Shown here: positions 34,236-43,466 of the stretch, one piece after another
Layout: each line of letters opens with the position of its first letter
Numbering within the stretch: the first letter of the stretch is position 1
Notes under the pieces: generated by a model
The model's input: only the letters and a program-made list of their open reading frames with translations
Told to the model about the DNA's origin: nothing
Databases searched by the model: none
NCBI GenBank assembly: GCA_910575795.1
Contig: CAJTGE010000016.1
Coordinates: forward strand, 1-64,000
Direction: 5' to 3'
DNA length: 64,000 nt
DNA from: Clostridiaceae bacterium
GTDB taxonomy: Bacteria; Bacillota; Clostridia; Lachnospirales; Lachnospiraceae
Made by a program: the position numbers and the translations under genes

Positions 34236-37200
34236 ACAGGAAGCTTAAAAAGGTCATGGTGATCGGTTCGGGGCCGATCGTGATCGGCCAGGCGGCGGAA
34301 TTTGACTACGCGGGGACACAGGCATGCCGGGCGCTGAAGGAGGAGGGGCTGGAGGTGGTGCTGGTGAATTCCAACCCAGCGACGATCATGACGGACAGAG
34401 CCATCGCGGACGAGGTTTATATTGAGCCGCTGACGCTTGAGACAGTCAGGCGGATTATTGACAGGGAGCGGCCGGACAGCATCCTGTCCACCCTGGGCGG
34501 TCAGACGGGACTCACGCTGTCCATGGAGCTTGCGAAGACGGGATTTCTGGAAAGCCGCGGCGTCGCGCTCCTCGGGGCCTCGCCGGAGACAATTGACAAG
34601 GCGGAGGATCGCCAGCGGTTCAAGGATACCATGGAGGCCATCGGCGAGCCGGTGATCCCCTCAGAGGTCGTGACCGGGGTGGAGGAGGCCGTCGCCTTTG
34701 CAGGAAAAATCTCCTATCCGGTGATCGTGCGCCCTGCCTTTACGCTCGGCGGCACGGGGGGCGGGATTGCTGCAGATGAGGAGCAGCTTCGCGAAATTGC
34801 GCTGGCGGGCTTAAGGCTTTCCCCCATTGGGCAGATTCTGGTGGAAAAATGCATCGCGGGCTGGAAGGAGATCGAGTTTGAGGTCATGCGCGACGGCGCG
34901 GGAAATGCGCTCACGGTCTGCTCCATGGAAAACTTTGATCCCGTGGGAATCCATACCGGTGACTCCATTGTGATCGCCCCGGCTGTGACGCTGGCGGATA
35001 AGGAGTACCAGATGCTGCGCTCAGCGGCCCTGCATATCATTGAGGCCATGGGGATTGAGGGCGGCTGCAACTGCCAGTTCGCCTTACATCCCGAGAGCTT
35101 TCAATACGCGGTGATCGAGGTGAATCCCAGGGTATCCCGCTCGTCAGCCCTGGCCTCCAAGGCTACCGGCTACCCGATCGCCCGCGTGGCGGCCAAAATC
35201 GCGATCGGCTACCGCCTGGACGAGCTGCCGAATGAGGTGACGGGGGAGACGATGGCCTGCTTTGAGCCAGCGCTTGACTATGTGGCGGTCAAATTTCCGA
35301 AATGGCCCTTTGACAAGTTCGTGTACGGCAAACGGCATCTGGGCACGCAGATGAAGGCCACGGGCGAGGTCATGGCCATTGGCCGCAATTTCGAGCAGGC
35401 GCTATTAAAGGCTGTCCGCGGGGCGGAAATCTCGCAGAACAGCCTGAATATGAGAAAAATGGAGACGCTTGGGGACGGAGAGCTGACGGAGAAGATCCTG
35501 TCGCAGGATGACGAGCGCATCTTTGCCATTTATGAGAGCATGAAACGCGGGAAAAGCGTGGATGAAATCCATGCGCTGACCGGGATTGACGAGTGGTTTT
35601 TACATAAGCTGTCCCATCTGCTCTGCCTCGAACGGCGCATGCGGGAGGAACCGTTTACAGAGGAGCTCCATATGGAAGCCAGGCAGTACGGCTTTCCGGA
35701 TCAGGTGATTAAAGGGCTGACGGGTATGGAAAACATCGCGCATATCCCGGCCTGCTACCGCATGGTGGATACGTGCAGCGCGGAATTTGCGGCCAGCACG
35801 CCGTATTTTTACAGCTCCTTTGTGGAGGAGGACGAGGCGGGGGAATTTATCCGGGCGCATCAGAGCGGGAAGCCGGTGGTGATGGTATTCGGCTCCGGGC
35901 CGATCCGGATCGGGCAGGGGATTGAGTTTGATTTCGCCTCCGTGCACTGCGTCTGGTCCTTAAAACGGGCCGGCTATGAGGTGGTGATTGTCAATAATAA
36001 CCCGGAAACGGTGTCCACGGACTTTAATGTGGCGGACCGCCTGTATTTTGAGCCGCTGACGCCGGAAGATGTGCTGGACATCATCCGCATCGAACAGCCG
36101 ATCGGCGCGGTTGTGGCCTTTGGCGGCCAGACGGCGATCCGCCTGACGGGATGCCTTGTGGAGAACCATATCCCGGTTCTGGGAACCCCGGCGGACAGCA
36201 TCGATATGGCCGAGGACCGCGGGCGTTTTAACGCGCTGCTGAAAAAGCTGAACATGAAACAGCCGGACGGCGATACGGTCCATACAGAGGAGGAGGCGGT
36301 GCGGGCGGCGAACCGGCTGGGCTATCCCGTTTTAGTGCGCCCCAGCTATGTCCTGGGGGGCCAGAACATGATCATTGCCTACAATGACAGCGACATCCGC
36401 GAATATATGAGGATCATTCTCTCGCATGCGGTTGAAAACGCCATTTTAATTGACAAATACCTGATGGGAACCGAGCTGGAGGTGGACGCGATCTGCGACG
36501 GCGCGGATGTGCTGATTCCGGGCATTATGGAGCATATCGAGCGGGCGGGCGTGCATTCCGGCGACTCGATCGCCGTGTATCCGGCCTTTATGCTGACCGA
36601 AAGCCAGAAGGACCGTCTGGTGGATTACTCCATCCGCCTGGCGCTGGCGCTGGACACCAGGGGGCTGATCAATATCCAGTATGTGCTGCATGAGGATACG
36701 ATCTATGTGATTGAGGTCAATCCGCGCTCTTCGCGCACGGTGCCGTACATCAGCAAGGTAACAGGCGTTCCCATGGTGGATCTGGCGGCGCGGATCATGA
36801 TGGGCGGGACTTTAAAGGGCATGGGCTACGGGACGGGGCTCTATCCCTGCTCCCCGTATTATGCAGTCAAGGTCCCGGTCTTTTCCTTTGAAAAGCTCTC
36901 GGATGTGGATACACAGCTCGGGCCGGAGATGAAGTCCACAGGGGAGGTGCTGGGGATTGCCAGAAGCATGGAGGAGGCGCTTTACAAGGGCCTGATCGCG
37001 GCCGGGTACGTGTTAAAGCGCTCCGGGGGCGTTCTGGTCAGCGTCCGGGATACGGATAAGGGAGACTTAAAGGAGCTCATAAAGGCATATGTGTCCATGG
37101 GCTTTACCATTTACGCCACAGAGGGCACGGCCAGCCGTCTGAACCGCTGCGGTATTTCCTCCACGACAGTAAAAAAGCCGAAGGAGGCCGGGACGGACGG

Positions 37201-37540
37201 GAAGGGGGAGACGACGATTTCCGTGATGGAAAAAGGGCTTATCAGCTACGTCATTTCCACCTCTGCCACAGGGCGGCAGCCGGAGCGAGACAGCGTGCGC
37301 ATGAGGCGCCGGGCCGTGGAGCTTGGAATACCGTGCCTGACATCCCTCGACACGGCGGCGGTGCTGGCCTTAAGCCTGGAGAGCAGATTTGACGAAGATA
37401 ATGTGGAGCTGATTGATATCGCCCATATCGCGCACGGGGCGGCGGGAGGCGGGCTGGAAAAAATGGAGGCCCCAAAGGATATCGAGATTCCGGGGTATGT
37501 GCTCCAGGAGCAGACGTTTCATTCGCCGGAATTTGCATAA
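34226..37540 (+). CDS. carB: Carbamoyl-phosphate synthase large subunit
   Basis: The 1104-residue enzyme has two ATP-grasp halves: first starting VMVIGSGPIVIGQAAEFDYA with YPVIVRPAFTLGGTGGGIA, second starting VVMVFGSGPIRIGQGIEFDF with YPVLVRPSYVLGGQNMIIAY. A C-terminal MGS-like allosteric domain follows (GFTIYATEGTASRLNRCGIS). It makes carbamoyl phosphate from bicarbonate, ATP and ammonia delivered by CarA. Slightly longer than the E. coli protein (1073). It overlaps the carA end, so the two are translated together. Confidence 0.96.
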   Translation: MPLNRKLKKVMVIGSGPIVIGQAAEFDYAGTQACRALKEEGLEVVLVNSNPATIMTDRAIADEVYIEPLTLETVRRIIDRERPDSILSTLGGQTGLTLSMELAKTGFLESRGVALLGASPETIDKAEDRQRFKDTMEAIGEPVIPSEVVTGVEEAVAFAGKISYPVIVRPAFTLGGTGGGIAADEEQLREIALAGLRLSPIGQILVEKCIAGWKEIEFEVMRDGAGNALTVCSMENFDPVGIHTGDSIVIAPAVTLADKEYQMLRSAALHIIEAMGIEGGCNCQFALHPESFQYAVIEVNPRVSRSSALASKATGYPIARVAAKIAIGYRLDELPNEVTGETMACFEPALDYVAVKFPKWPFDKFVYGKRHLGTQMKATGEVMAIGRNFEQALLKAVRGAEISQNSLNMRKMETLGDGELTEKILSQDDERIFAIYESMKRGKSVDEIHALTGIDEWFLHKLSHLLCLERRMREEPFTEELHMEARQYGFPDQVIKGLTGMENIAHIPACYRMVDTCSAEFAASTPYFYSSFVEEDEAGEFIRAHQSGKPVVMVFGSGPIRIGQGIEFDFASVHCVWSLKRAGYEVVIVNNNPETVSTDFNVADRLYFEPLTPEDVLDIIRIEQPIGAVVAFGGQTAIRLTGCLVENHIPVLGTPADSIDMAEDRGRFNALLKKLNMKQPDGDTVHTEEEAVRAANRLGYPVLVRPSYVLGGQNMIIAYNDSDIREYMRIILSHAVENAILIDKYLMGTELEVDAICDGADVLIPGIMEHIERAGVHSGDSIAVYPAFMLTESQKDRLVDYSIRLALALDTRGLINIQYVLHEDTIYVIEVNPRSSRTVPYISKVTGVPMVDLAARIMMGGTLKGMGYGTGLYPCSPYYAVKVPVFSFEKLSDVDTQLGPEMKSTGEVLGIARSMEEALYKGLIAAGYVLKRSGGVLVSVRDTDKGDLKELIKAYVSMGFTIYATEGTASRLNRCGISSTTVKKPKEAGTDGKGETTISVMEKGLISYVISTSATGRQPERDSVRMRRRAVELGIPCLTSLDTAAVLALSLESRFDEDNVELIDIAHIAHGAAGGGLEKMEAPKDIEIPGYVLQEQTFHSPEFA

Positions 37541-37609
37541 TGACGGATCCGCACAGGATTTTGCGGGAGTGCAGCATCAGATAAGGTAACCATCCGGAAG
37601 TGCATTTAC

Positions 37610-37771
37610 ATGTACTCTCGGAATCTCTCTGCACCTGCCTTTGCGGCTGATTTTCCGCCAGATGCACCCAAATTTAATCAACGTACGCTCCGCGTACGCC
37701 TCATAGATTTGTGCGCATCTGACAAAAAATCATCTCACAAAATCAGGCGCAGCGAGATTCCGAGAGTACAT
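37610..37771 (+). repeat. 162-bp inverted-repeat element (family B), copy 2
   Basis: The same 18-bp perfect inverted ends and the same length as 30424-30585, in the same orientation. It is flanked by the 4-bp direct repeat TTAC (37606-37609, 37772-37775). Its right end lies 21 bp before the pyrG start, so its insertion moved or replaced upstream sequence. The repeat is open in the pyrG frame and would falsely lengthen that protein by 61 residues. Confidence 0.85.
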
Positions 37772-37792
37772 TTACCAAATAAGGAGGATCAG

Positions 37793-39406
37793 ATGGCAAA
37801 ATATATTTTTGTGACAGGCGGCGTGGTATCAGGTCTTGGAAAGGGGATCACAGCCGCCTCGCTGGGGCGTCTTTTAAAGGCGCGGGGATTTAAGGTGGCG
37901 GCGCAGAAGCTGGATCCATACATCAATGTGGATCCGGGGACTATGAGCCCGTACCAGCACGGCGAGGTGTTTGTGACCGAGGACGGGGCGGAGACGGATC
38001 TGGATCTCGGCCACTATGAGCGGTTTATCGACGAAGATTTAAACCGTTTTTCCAATCTGACCACAGGAAAGGTTTACTGGAATGTATTAAATAAGGAGAG
38101 AAAGGGAGAATACCTGGGAGAAACGGTGCAGGTGATTCCCCATATCACAAATGAGATCAAGTCCTTTATCTATTCCGTGCGGGAAAAGACGGATGCGGAC
38201 ATCGTGATCACCGAGATCGGAGGCACGACGGGCGACATCGAGTCCCAGCCGTTCCTGGAATCGATCCGGCAGGTTTCGCTGGAAGCGGGGCGCGGAAACT
38301 GCCTGTTTATCCACGTGACCCTGATCCCGTATCTGGAGTCTTCGGGGGAATTTAAATCCAAGCCGACCCAGCACTCTGTAAAGCAGCTCCAGTCCTTTGG
38401 AATCATGCCGGATATCATTGTGGCCCGCGTGGACCGTCCGGTGGACGATGCGTCCATTTTCCGGAAAATCGCGCTGTTTTGCAATGTAAAGGAGGACTGC
38501 GTGATCGAAAACAGGACGCTCCCGATCCTCTATGAGGCCCCGGTAATGCTGGAGGAGGCGGGGCTGGCGCGGATCGCTATGCGGGAGCTGGGGCTTGAGG
38601 AGAGGGCGCGCGCGTGCGATTTGCGCGATTGGGATCAGATGCTTGCCCGGATCCGCAACAGTGAGAGGGAGGTTAAAATCGCGCTTGTGGGGAAATATGT
38701 GAAGCTGCATGATTCGTATCTCTCGATCGCCGAAGCGCTGCGCCATGGAGGCTGGGAGAACCAGGTAAAGGTTCAGGTAGAGTGGATTGACAGCGAGAGC
38801 ATCACGCCGGAGACAGAGGAAGCGCTTCTGGGAGGCTGCGCGGGCATCATCGTTCCCGGGGGATTCGGCGTGCGGGGTGTCGAGGGCATGATAAGGGCGG
38901 CCGGGTTTGCGAGGAGGCGGCGTATCCCCTATCTCGGAATCTGCCTGGGCATGCAGATCGCAGCCATCGCGTTTGCCAGGGAGATCCTGGGCTATGCGGA
39001 CGCCAATTCGAGCGAATTCGACCCGGGAAGCGCCCATCCGGTGATTGCGCTGATGGAGGAGCAGACGGGGCTTGCAAGTATGGGCGGGACCATGCGGCTC
39101 GGCGCTTACCCCTGCCGGATCACGCCGGGAACCCTTATGATGAAGGCATACGGCGCGGAGGAAGCGGGGGAACGCCACCGCCATCGTTATGAGTTTAACA
39201 ATTATTTCCGCGAGGCATATACAGAGCATGGGGTCATATTCTCCGGCCAGTCCCCGGACGGGACGCTTGTGGAGGCCATGGAGCTTGCGGATCACCCCTT
39301 TTATGTGGGGGTCCAGTACCATCCGGAATTTAAAAGCCGCCCCAATCGCGCGCACCCGCTGTTCCGCGAATTCGTGAAGGCGGCGGCAGAAACGCGGCGG
39401 GAGTGA
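37793..39406 (+). CDS. pyrG: CTP synthase
   Basis: The 537-residue enzyme aminates UTP to CTP using glutamine and ATP. The synthetase domain starts [20 protein letters not shown] and has [20 protein letters not shown] and [13 protein letters not shown]; the C-terminal GATase has the Cys in [14 protein letters not shown] and the His-Glu pair in [10 protein letters not shown]. Start 37793 follows AAGGAGG and gives the normal length; the 61-residue upstream extension is translated repeat sequence. It lies downstream of carAB, completing a pyrimidine block. Confidence 0.95.
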   Translation: MAKYIFVTGGVVSGLGKGITAASLGRLLKARGFKVAAQKLDPYINVDPGTMSPYQHGEVFVTEDGAETDLDLGHYERFIDEDLNRFSNLTTGKVYWNVLNKERKGEYLGETVQVIPHITNEIKSFIYSVREKTDADIVITEIGGTTGDIESQPFLESIRQVSLEAGRGNCLFIHVTLIPYLESSGEFKSKPTQHSVKQLQSFGIMPDIIVARVDRPVDDASIFRKIALFCNVKEDCVIENRTLPILYEAPVMLEEAGLARIAMRELGLEERARACDLRDWDQMLARIRNSEREVKIALVGKYVKLHDSYLSIAEALRHGGWENQVKVQVEWIDSESITPETEEALLGGCAGIIVPGGFGVRGVEGMIRAAGFARRRRIPYLGICLGMQIAAIAFAREILGYADANSSEFDPGSAHPVIALMEEQTGLASMGGTMRLGAYPCRITPGTLMMKAYGAEEAGERHRHRYEFNNYFREAYTEHGVIFSGQSPDGTLVEAMELADHPFYVGVQYHPEFKSRPNRAHPLFREFVKAAAETRRE

Positions 39407-39486
39407 CGGAGAAAATGAGCGTTTAAACACGCCGCATCGGAAATGGCCGCGCGGCAGCCATATGAATGAAAGAAAGGAACATTATA

Positions 39487-40662
39487 ATGAAAATCAATGA
39501 ACATTACAGGGAACTCCCTGAGAGCTATCTGTTTTCAACCATCGCCCAAACGGTAAACGAGTATACAAAAGCGCATCCGGAGGCGAAGATCATACGCATG
39601 GGGATCGGGGACGTTACGCTGCCCATTTGCCAAAAAGCGGCTGAAGCCTTTGCCGCGGCGGCCAGGGAGCAGGGGGAGGCCGAATCCTTCCATGGCTATG
39701 GGCCGGAGCAGGGATATGAGTTTCTGAGGGAACGGATCCGGGATTATTACGCGTCTTTCGGAGCCTGTGTGAAAATGGACGACATTTTTATCAGCGACGG
39801 GGCAAAAAGCGATCTGGGGAATATTCTGGATCTCTTTGACGCGGACAATACGGCCCTGATTCCGGATCCCGTCTATCCGGTTTATATGGACACCAACGCC
39901 ATGGCGGGGCGGAGAATTGCATTTTTAGACGCCAACCCGGGGAACGGCTTTCTTCCCATGCCGCCGTCCGGGCAGCGCGGGGATCTGATCTATCTCTGCT
40001 CCCCCAATAACCCGACCGGGGCTGTCTACAACCGGAGCCAGCTCACAGAGTGGGTGGAGTATGCGAACCGGGAGGGCGCGGTGATTCTCTTTGACGCCGC
40101 TTACGAAGCCTTCATCGCGGATCCGGAGCTGCCAAGGAGTATATATGAGATCCCGGGCGCAGAGACGTGCGCCATCGAATTTTGTTCCCTGTCCAAGCTG
40201 GCCAGCTTTACAGGAACACGCTGCGGCTATACCGTTGTCCCCAAAGCGCTTGTGCGGGGCGGCATGTCCCTGCGCAAAATGTGGCTGCGCCGCCAGACAA
40301 CGAAGTTCAACGGCGTCTCCTACCCTGTCCAGCGGGCGGCCGAGGCGGCATTTACAGAGGAAGGGATGGACCAGTGCAGGGAGCATTTGGATGTATACCG
40401 GGAAAATGCGCGCGTGATACGGGAAACGCTTGCGCAGCTTGGCATCTGGCATATTGGGGGGACGGATTCGCCCTATATCTGGATGCAGTGCCCGGGAGGA
40501 ATGAAATCATGGGAATTTTTTCAGGAGCTGCTCGAAAAAGCGAATGTGGTCGGAACGCCGGGGAGCGGATTTGGTAAGAACGGAGAGGGATTCTTCCGGC
40601 TGACGGCGTTTGGGACAAAGGAGGATACGGCCGAGGCGATGGAGCGGATGAAGAGAATGTAG
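39487..40662 (+). CDS. dapL: LL-diaminopimelate aminotransferase
   Basis: The 391-residue PLP enzyme converts tetrahydrodipicolinate to LL-diaminopimelate, a short route to lysine and cell-wall DAP. It shows MGIGDVTLPICQKAAEAFAA, YGPEQGYEFLRERIRDYY, ISDGAKSDLGNIL, LCSPNNPTGAVY and the PLP lysine in EFCSLSKLASFTGTRCGY. The YGPEQGYEFLR and FISDGAKSD motifs separate it from general aminotransferases. ATG 39487 follows AAAGAAAGGA. The route is typical of Lachnospiraceae and other anaerobes. Confidence 0.92.
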   Translation: MKINEHYRELPESYLFSTIAQTVNEYTKAHPEAKIIRMGIGDVTLPICQKAAEAFAAAAREQGEAESFHGYGPEQGYEFLRERIRDYYASFGACVKMDDIFISDGAKSDLGNILDLFDADNTALIPDPVYPVYMDTNAMAGRRIAFLDANPGNGFLPMPPSGQRGDLIYLCSPNNPTGAVYNRSQLTEWVEYANREGAVILFDAAYEAFIADPELPRSIYEIPGAETCAIEFCSLSKLASFTGTRCGYTVVPKALVRGGMSLRKMWLRRQTTKFNGVSYPVQRAAEAAFTEEGMDQCREHLDVYRENARVIRETLAQLGIWHIGGTDSPYIWMQCPGGMKSWEFFQELLEKANVVGTPGSGFGKNGEGFFRLTAFGTKEDTAEAMERMKRM

Positions 40663-40739
40663 CGGACGGCATTTTTCAAACACACTTTAAGGAACCGTCA
40701 CGAAAGAACCTGTGCCATTTGCTTGTCTTTTCTTTGACA

Positions 40740-40795
40740 GCGCCGATCAAGCATCAGTTACACAGCCCGCTATGCGCCTGATGCCTGATTGGCGC
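40740..40795. repeat. Long imperfect hairpin between convergent genes
   Basis: GCGCCGATCAAGCATCAG (40740-40757) pairs with CTGATGCCTGATTGGCGC (40778-40795) with two or three mismatches and a 20-bp loop. It separates dapL from the convergent SdpI gene and may end both transcripts or be an element remnant. Nearby TTTTTCAAACACAC (40670-40683) resembles a worn end of the family A element. Confidence 0.5.
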
Positions 40796-40839
40796 CCAGG
40801 AAGAAAATCCTGCGCACTTCGCACAAGTTATTACAGTTC

Positions 40840-41484
40840 CTAATTCTGTTTTTGTTTCCACCATACATAGGACATCAGGGCCGGAAGAAAGGCGGCCAGG
40901 AGGATGCCTGAGAGGGCAAGCGGCATGCCGCGTTTTGTGGCCAGGAACCGCCCGAAGATGAGGAGCATGGCGCCTGCCGCAAACATGGTTTTTCCTCCAA
41001 GGCGGTGCGTCCGGAGCCAGATATCGTCGTCGGAAAGCGTCCACGGCGTCTTGATTCCCATGTAATAATTGCTTTTCAGCTTTGGCATCATATTGCCGAG
41101 CCACATAAGCAGAATGCCCAGAAGGACCATGATGATCCGGCCCACGGACAGCCTTCCTGGATAAAAGGATTCGCTGAGGATAATACCAAGCAGAATCAGC
41201 AGGAAGATCTCTAAAAAGATGCAGAAGCGGCCGTAGTACAGCGCGAATTTCCGGTAATGGTTCTTTCGCGGGTCGATGCGCGGCAGTATGTCGAACAGCA
41301 CAGCGAAAAGGGGCATCATCCCGTAGAGCAGCCAGATTTGGATCTTGGGGCTGTATGCGACAGAACCGTCCACCTGCCAGTTGGTCGGAATCTGCTCCGG
41401 GAGAAGCGGGTAGGACACCGCAGTCATAAGAAAGCCGGCGCAGGCTAAAAGGCCGCAGAGGATCCGTGTTTTTTTACTTATCAT
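40840..41484 (-). CDS. SdpI-family membrane protein
   Basis: The 214-residue protein has six hydrophobic helices and the DUF1648 plus SdpI signatures (YPLLPEQIPTNWQVDGSVAY and GMIKTPWTLSDDDIWLRTHR-like near residue 140: YYMGIKTPWTLSDDDIW). In B. subtilis SdpI protects against the SdpC cannibalism toxin and sequesters SdpR. Here no toxin gene is next to it. It overlaps the ArsR-type regulator by 11 bp, as in sdpRI pairs. Confidence 0.85.
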   Translation of the reverse strand: MISKKTRILCGLLACAGFLMTAVSYPLLPEQIPTNWQVDGSVAYSPKIQIWLLYGMMPLFAVLFDILPRIDPRKNHYRKFALYYGRFCIFLEIFLLILLGIILSESFYPGRLSVGRIIMVLLGILLMWLGNMMPKLKSNYYMGIKTPWTLSDDDIWLRTHRLGGKTMFAAGAMLLIFGRFLATKRGMPLALSGILLAAFLPALMSYVWWKQKQN

Positions 41485-41752
41485 CTCTTTGCTCTCCTTT
41501 CAGGGAAAAAATCCAGTTCAGGATATCGTCCATAACCGTTGTATTGAGGGAATAGTAGATATATTTCCCTCTTTTTTCATCGTCTATCAGACCGCAGGCG
41601 CGCAGGACGGACAGATGATGGGAGATCGTGGCTCCTGTCATCTGAAAATGCTGTACAATATCTCCTGCCGGAAGCGGCCCGTGTCTCAAAAGCTCCAGAA
41701 TCTGCCGTCTGGTAGGATCTGAGAGGGCCTTAAAGGTATCGCCGAATGCCAT
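41474..41752 (-). CDS. ArsR-family regulator (SdpR-like)
   Basis: The 92-residue winged-helix protein reads FKALSDPTRRQILELLRHGP, then MTGATISHHLSVLRACGLID and KRGKYIYYSLN. It lacks the Cys metal sites of classic ArsR/SmtB and matches SdpR-type autorepressors. A perfect 26-bp palindrome lies 23-48 bp before its start and is the natural operator. It is followed in overlap by the SdpI gene. Confidence 0.88.
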   Translation of the reverse strand: MAFGDTFKALSDPTRRQILELLRHGPLPAGDIVQHFQMTGATISHHLSVLRACGLIDDEKRGKYIYYSLNTTVMDDILNWIFSLKGEQRDDK

Positions 41753-41774
41753 ATCCCGCTGGCTCCTTTTTCAT

Positions 41775-41800
41775 TATATTTAGATATATATCTAAATATA
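41775..41800 (-). promoter_or_regulatory. Perfect 26-bp palindromic operator of the SdpR-like regulator
   Basis: The sequence from 41775 to 41800 equals its own reverse complement, with core TTTAGATATATATCTAAA. It lies upstream of the regulator's start (41752) and so fits autorepression of the sdpRI-type operon. Confidence 0.78.
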
Positions 41801-41842
41801 AAATATCATACCGAGCCTTTTTTGTCAATTGGGATGTATTGG

Positions 41843-41870
41843 TCATATTTCCCCTGCGCGTTCATATATT
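41843..41870 (+). promoter_or_regulatory. spoIIIAA: Likely sigma-E promoter of the spoIIIA operon
   Basis: TCATATTT (41843-41850) and CATATATT (41863-41870), 12 bp apart, resemble the sigma-E -35 (ATATT) and -10 (CATACAAT) elements. They lie 37 bp before the spoIIIAA start. The operon is sigma-E-dependent in known spore formers. Confidence 0.6.
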
Positions 41871-41906
41871 GTAACAGTTATTTTGAGAGAAAAGGAGGCG
41901 CGGGGG

Positions 41907-42875
41907 ATGGACAGAAAAGACAGGCTGTTTCAGTTATTTTCTAAAAATGTCAGAGGGGTGCTGGAGAGAGCGGCTGCGGATCCGGACAGAATCGAGGAAA
42001 TCCGCATGCGGATCGGCGCTCCGCTGTTTTTGATATACAAAGGCGCAGAGTACGCGGTCAGCCGGAACGGGGCTCTGGTGAGCCGGCGGGGCTGGGAGGA
42101 CGGGGAGGTGATGCGGATTCGCAGGGAGGATGTGGAGGAGACGCTTCAGTGCGCGGTCCGTTCATCGCTGTACGCCTATGCGGAGGAGCTCCGGCAGGGG
42201 TTCATAACCGTGCAGGGAGGCCACCGGATTGGCCTTGCAGGGCGGGCGGTGCTGGAGGGAAACCGGGTAAAGACCATACAGCCGGTTACGTTTTTGAATG
42301 TGCGTGTGTCTCATGAAATCAGGGGATGTGCGGACCGGATCATGCCCCTTATCTATAACCGGGCGGCCGGGACGCTGTACCATACGCTTTTAATTTCCCC
42401 TCCCAGGTGCGGCAAAACAACGCTTCTGCGCGATATCGTCAGGCAGGTATCGGACGGAAGCAGCGATCGGCCGGGACAGAATGTGGGGCTGGTGGACGAG
42501 CGTTCAGAAATCAGCGCGTGTTTTCAGGGAATCCCGCAGAATGACGTTGGCCGGCGCACGGATATTCTGGACTGCTGTCCCAAGGCAGAGGGAATGATGA
42601 TGCTGATCCGCTCCATGGCTCCGGAGGTGGTGGCTGTGGATGAGATCGGGGGACAGGCCGATCTGGAGGCGGTGAGGAGCGCGACGTACTGCGGCTGCCG
42701 GATCCTGGCGACTGCGCACGGCGCTTCGATGGAGGAGATCGGGCAGAGGCCGGGGCTTAGGGATTTTCTGGAAAACCGTATGTTTGAGCGCTATCTGGTG
42801 CTCGGGAACGCGCGGGGGCCGGGAACGATTAAAGGGGTATTTGACAGCCGGGGGAGGAGACTTTTATGTGGATGA
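41907..42875 (+). CDS. spoIIIAA: Stage III sporulation protein AA (ATPase)
   Basis: The 322-residue protein is the cytosolic ATPase of the SpoIIIA-SpoIIQ channel linking mother cell and forespore, related to type II/IV secretion ATPases. It shows EEIRMRIGAPLFLIYKG, FITVQGGHRIGLAGRAV, Walker A SPPRCGKTTLLRDIV, LVDERSEISACFQG and Walker-B region VVAVDEIGGQADLEAV. Start 41907 follows AAAGGAGG. It overlaps spoIIIAB by 10 bp. Confidence 0.94.
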   Translation: MDRKDRLFQLFSKNVRGVLERAAADPDRIEEIRMRIGAPLFLIYKGAEYAVSRNGALVSRRGWEDGEVMRIRREDVEETLQCAVRSSLYAYAEELRQGFITVQGGHRIGLAGRAVLEGNRVKTIQPVTFLNVRVSHEIRGCADRIMPLIYNRAAGTLYHTLLISPPRCGKTTLLRDIVRQVSDGSSDRPGQNVGLVDERSEISACFQGIPQNDVGRRTDILDCCPKAEGMMMLIRSMAPEVVAVDEIGGQADLEAVRSATYCGCRILATAHGASMEEIGQRPGLRDFLENRMFERYLVLGNARGPGTIKGVFDSRGRRLLCG

Positions 42876-43387
42876 AGCTTCTGGGCGCCGCCCTGGTGGT
42901 GGGCTCGTGTACCGGCTTTGGGCTTGGGGCGGCGAGGCGCCTTAGGGAGAGAAGGCGGCTTTTAGAAATTCTGCGGCAGATGATTTTCCATCTGAGGGGA
43001 GAAATCCTCTACGCGAACGCGCCCTTATCCTGCGCGCTTTTGAGGACAGGAAACAGGGGGAGCGGATGGGCGGCCGCATTGTTTACGGAAAGCGCAAAGG
43101 AGCTGGAAAGAGAGGGCGGGGAGCCGTTTGAGGTGATTTGGAAACGGCAGGTGGAGCTGCTATCCGGCGATACGGTTCTGAAGGAGCCGGATCTGAAGGC
43201 GCTTTTGCGGTTTGGCATGAATCTTGGGTATCTGGATCGGGACATGCAGGAAAAGACAATGCAGCTTTACCTGGAGGAGCTGGAGCTGGCCCTGGAGCGG
43301 CTGCGCAGGGAGGAGCCGGACAAGAGCAGGCTGCTGTTCGGGATGGGCGTGCTGGGCGGCCTGTTCCTGACCGTGATACTTATATAG
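42866..43387 (+). CDS. spoIIIAB: Stage III sporulation protein AB
   Basis: The 173-residue protein has an N-terminal membrane helix (LLGAALVVGSCTGFGLGAAR) and a helical domain like GspF/T2SS platform proteins, ending with a second hydrophobic helix (LFGMGVLGGLFLTVILI). It is a part of the spoIIIA channel platform. It overlaps spoIIIAA and precedes spoIIIAC by a short spacer that contains a 53-bp repeat element. Confidence 0.92.
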   Translation: MWMKLLGAALVVGSCTGFGLGAARRLRERRRLLEILRQMIFHLRGEILYANAPLSCALLRTGNRGSGWAAALFTESAKELEREGGEPFEVIWKRQVELLSGDTVLKEPDLKALLRFGMNLGYLDRDMQEKTMQLYLEELELALERLRREEPDKSRLLFGMGVLGGLFLTVILI

Positions 43388-43391
43388 AGAC

Positions 43392-43444
43392 ATGTGCTCC
43401 CAAAGTCTCCCCGCATCGGATTTTGTGAGAGTTTGGGAGTACAC
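43392..43444 (+). repeat. 53-bp short family B element inside the spoIIIA operon
   Basis: Its inverted ends (ATGTGCTCCCAAA and GTTTGGGAGTACAC) match family B ends, and it is flanked by the 4-bp direct repeat AGAC (43388-43391, 43445-43448). It lies between spoIIIAB and spoIIIAC, 22 bp before the latter's start, and leaves all reading frames whole. An ORF reading through it falsely lengthens SpoIIIAC. Confidence 0.7.
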
Positions 43445-43466
43445 AGACAAAAATGGGAGGAAGCAG

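Noticed and set aside
37610..37792. N-terminal 61-residue extension of CTP synthase
   Set aside because: It is the translated family B repeat; the normal start with AAGGAGG is at 37793.
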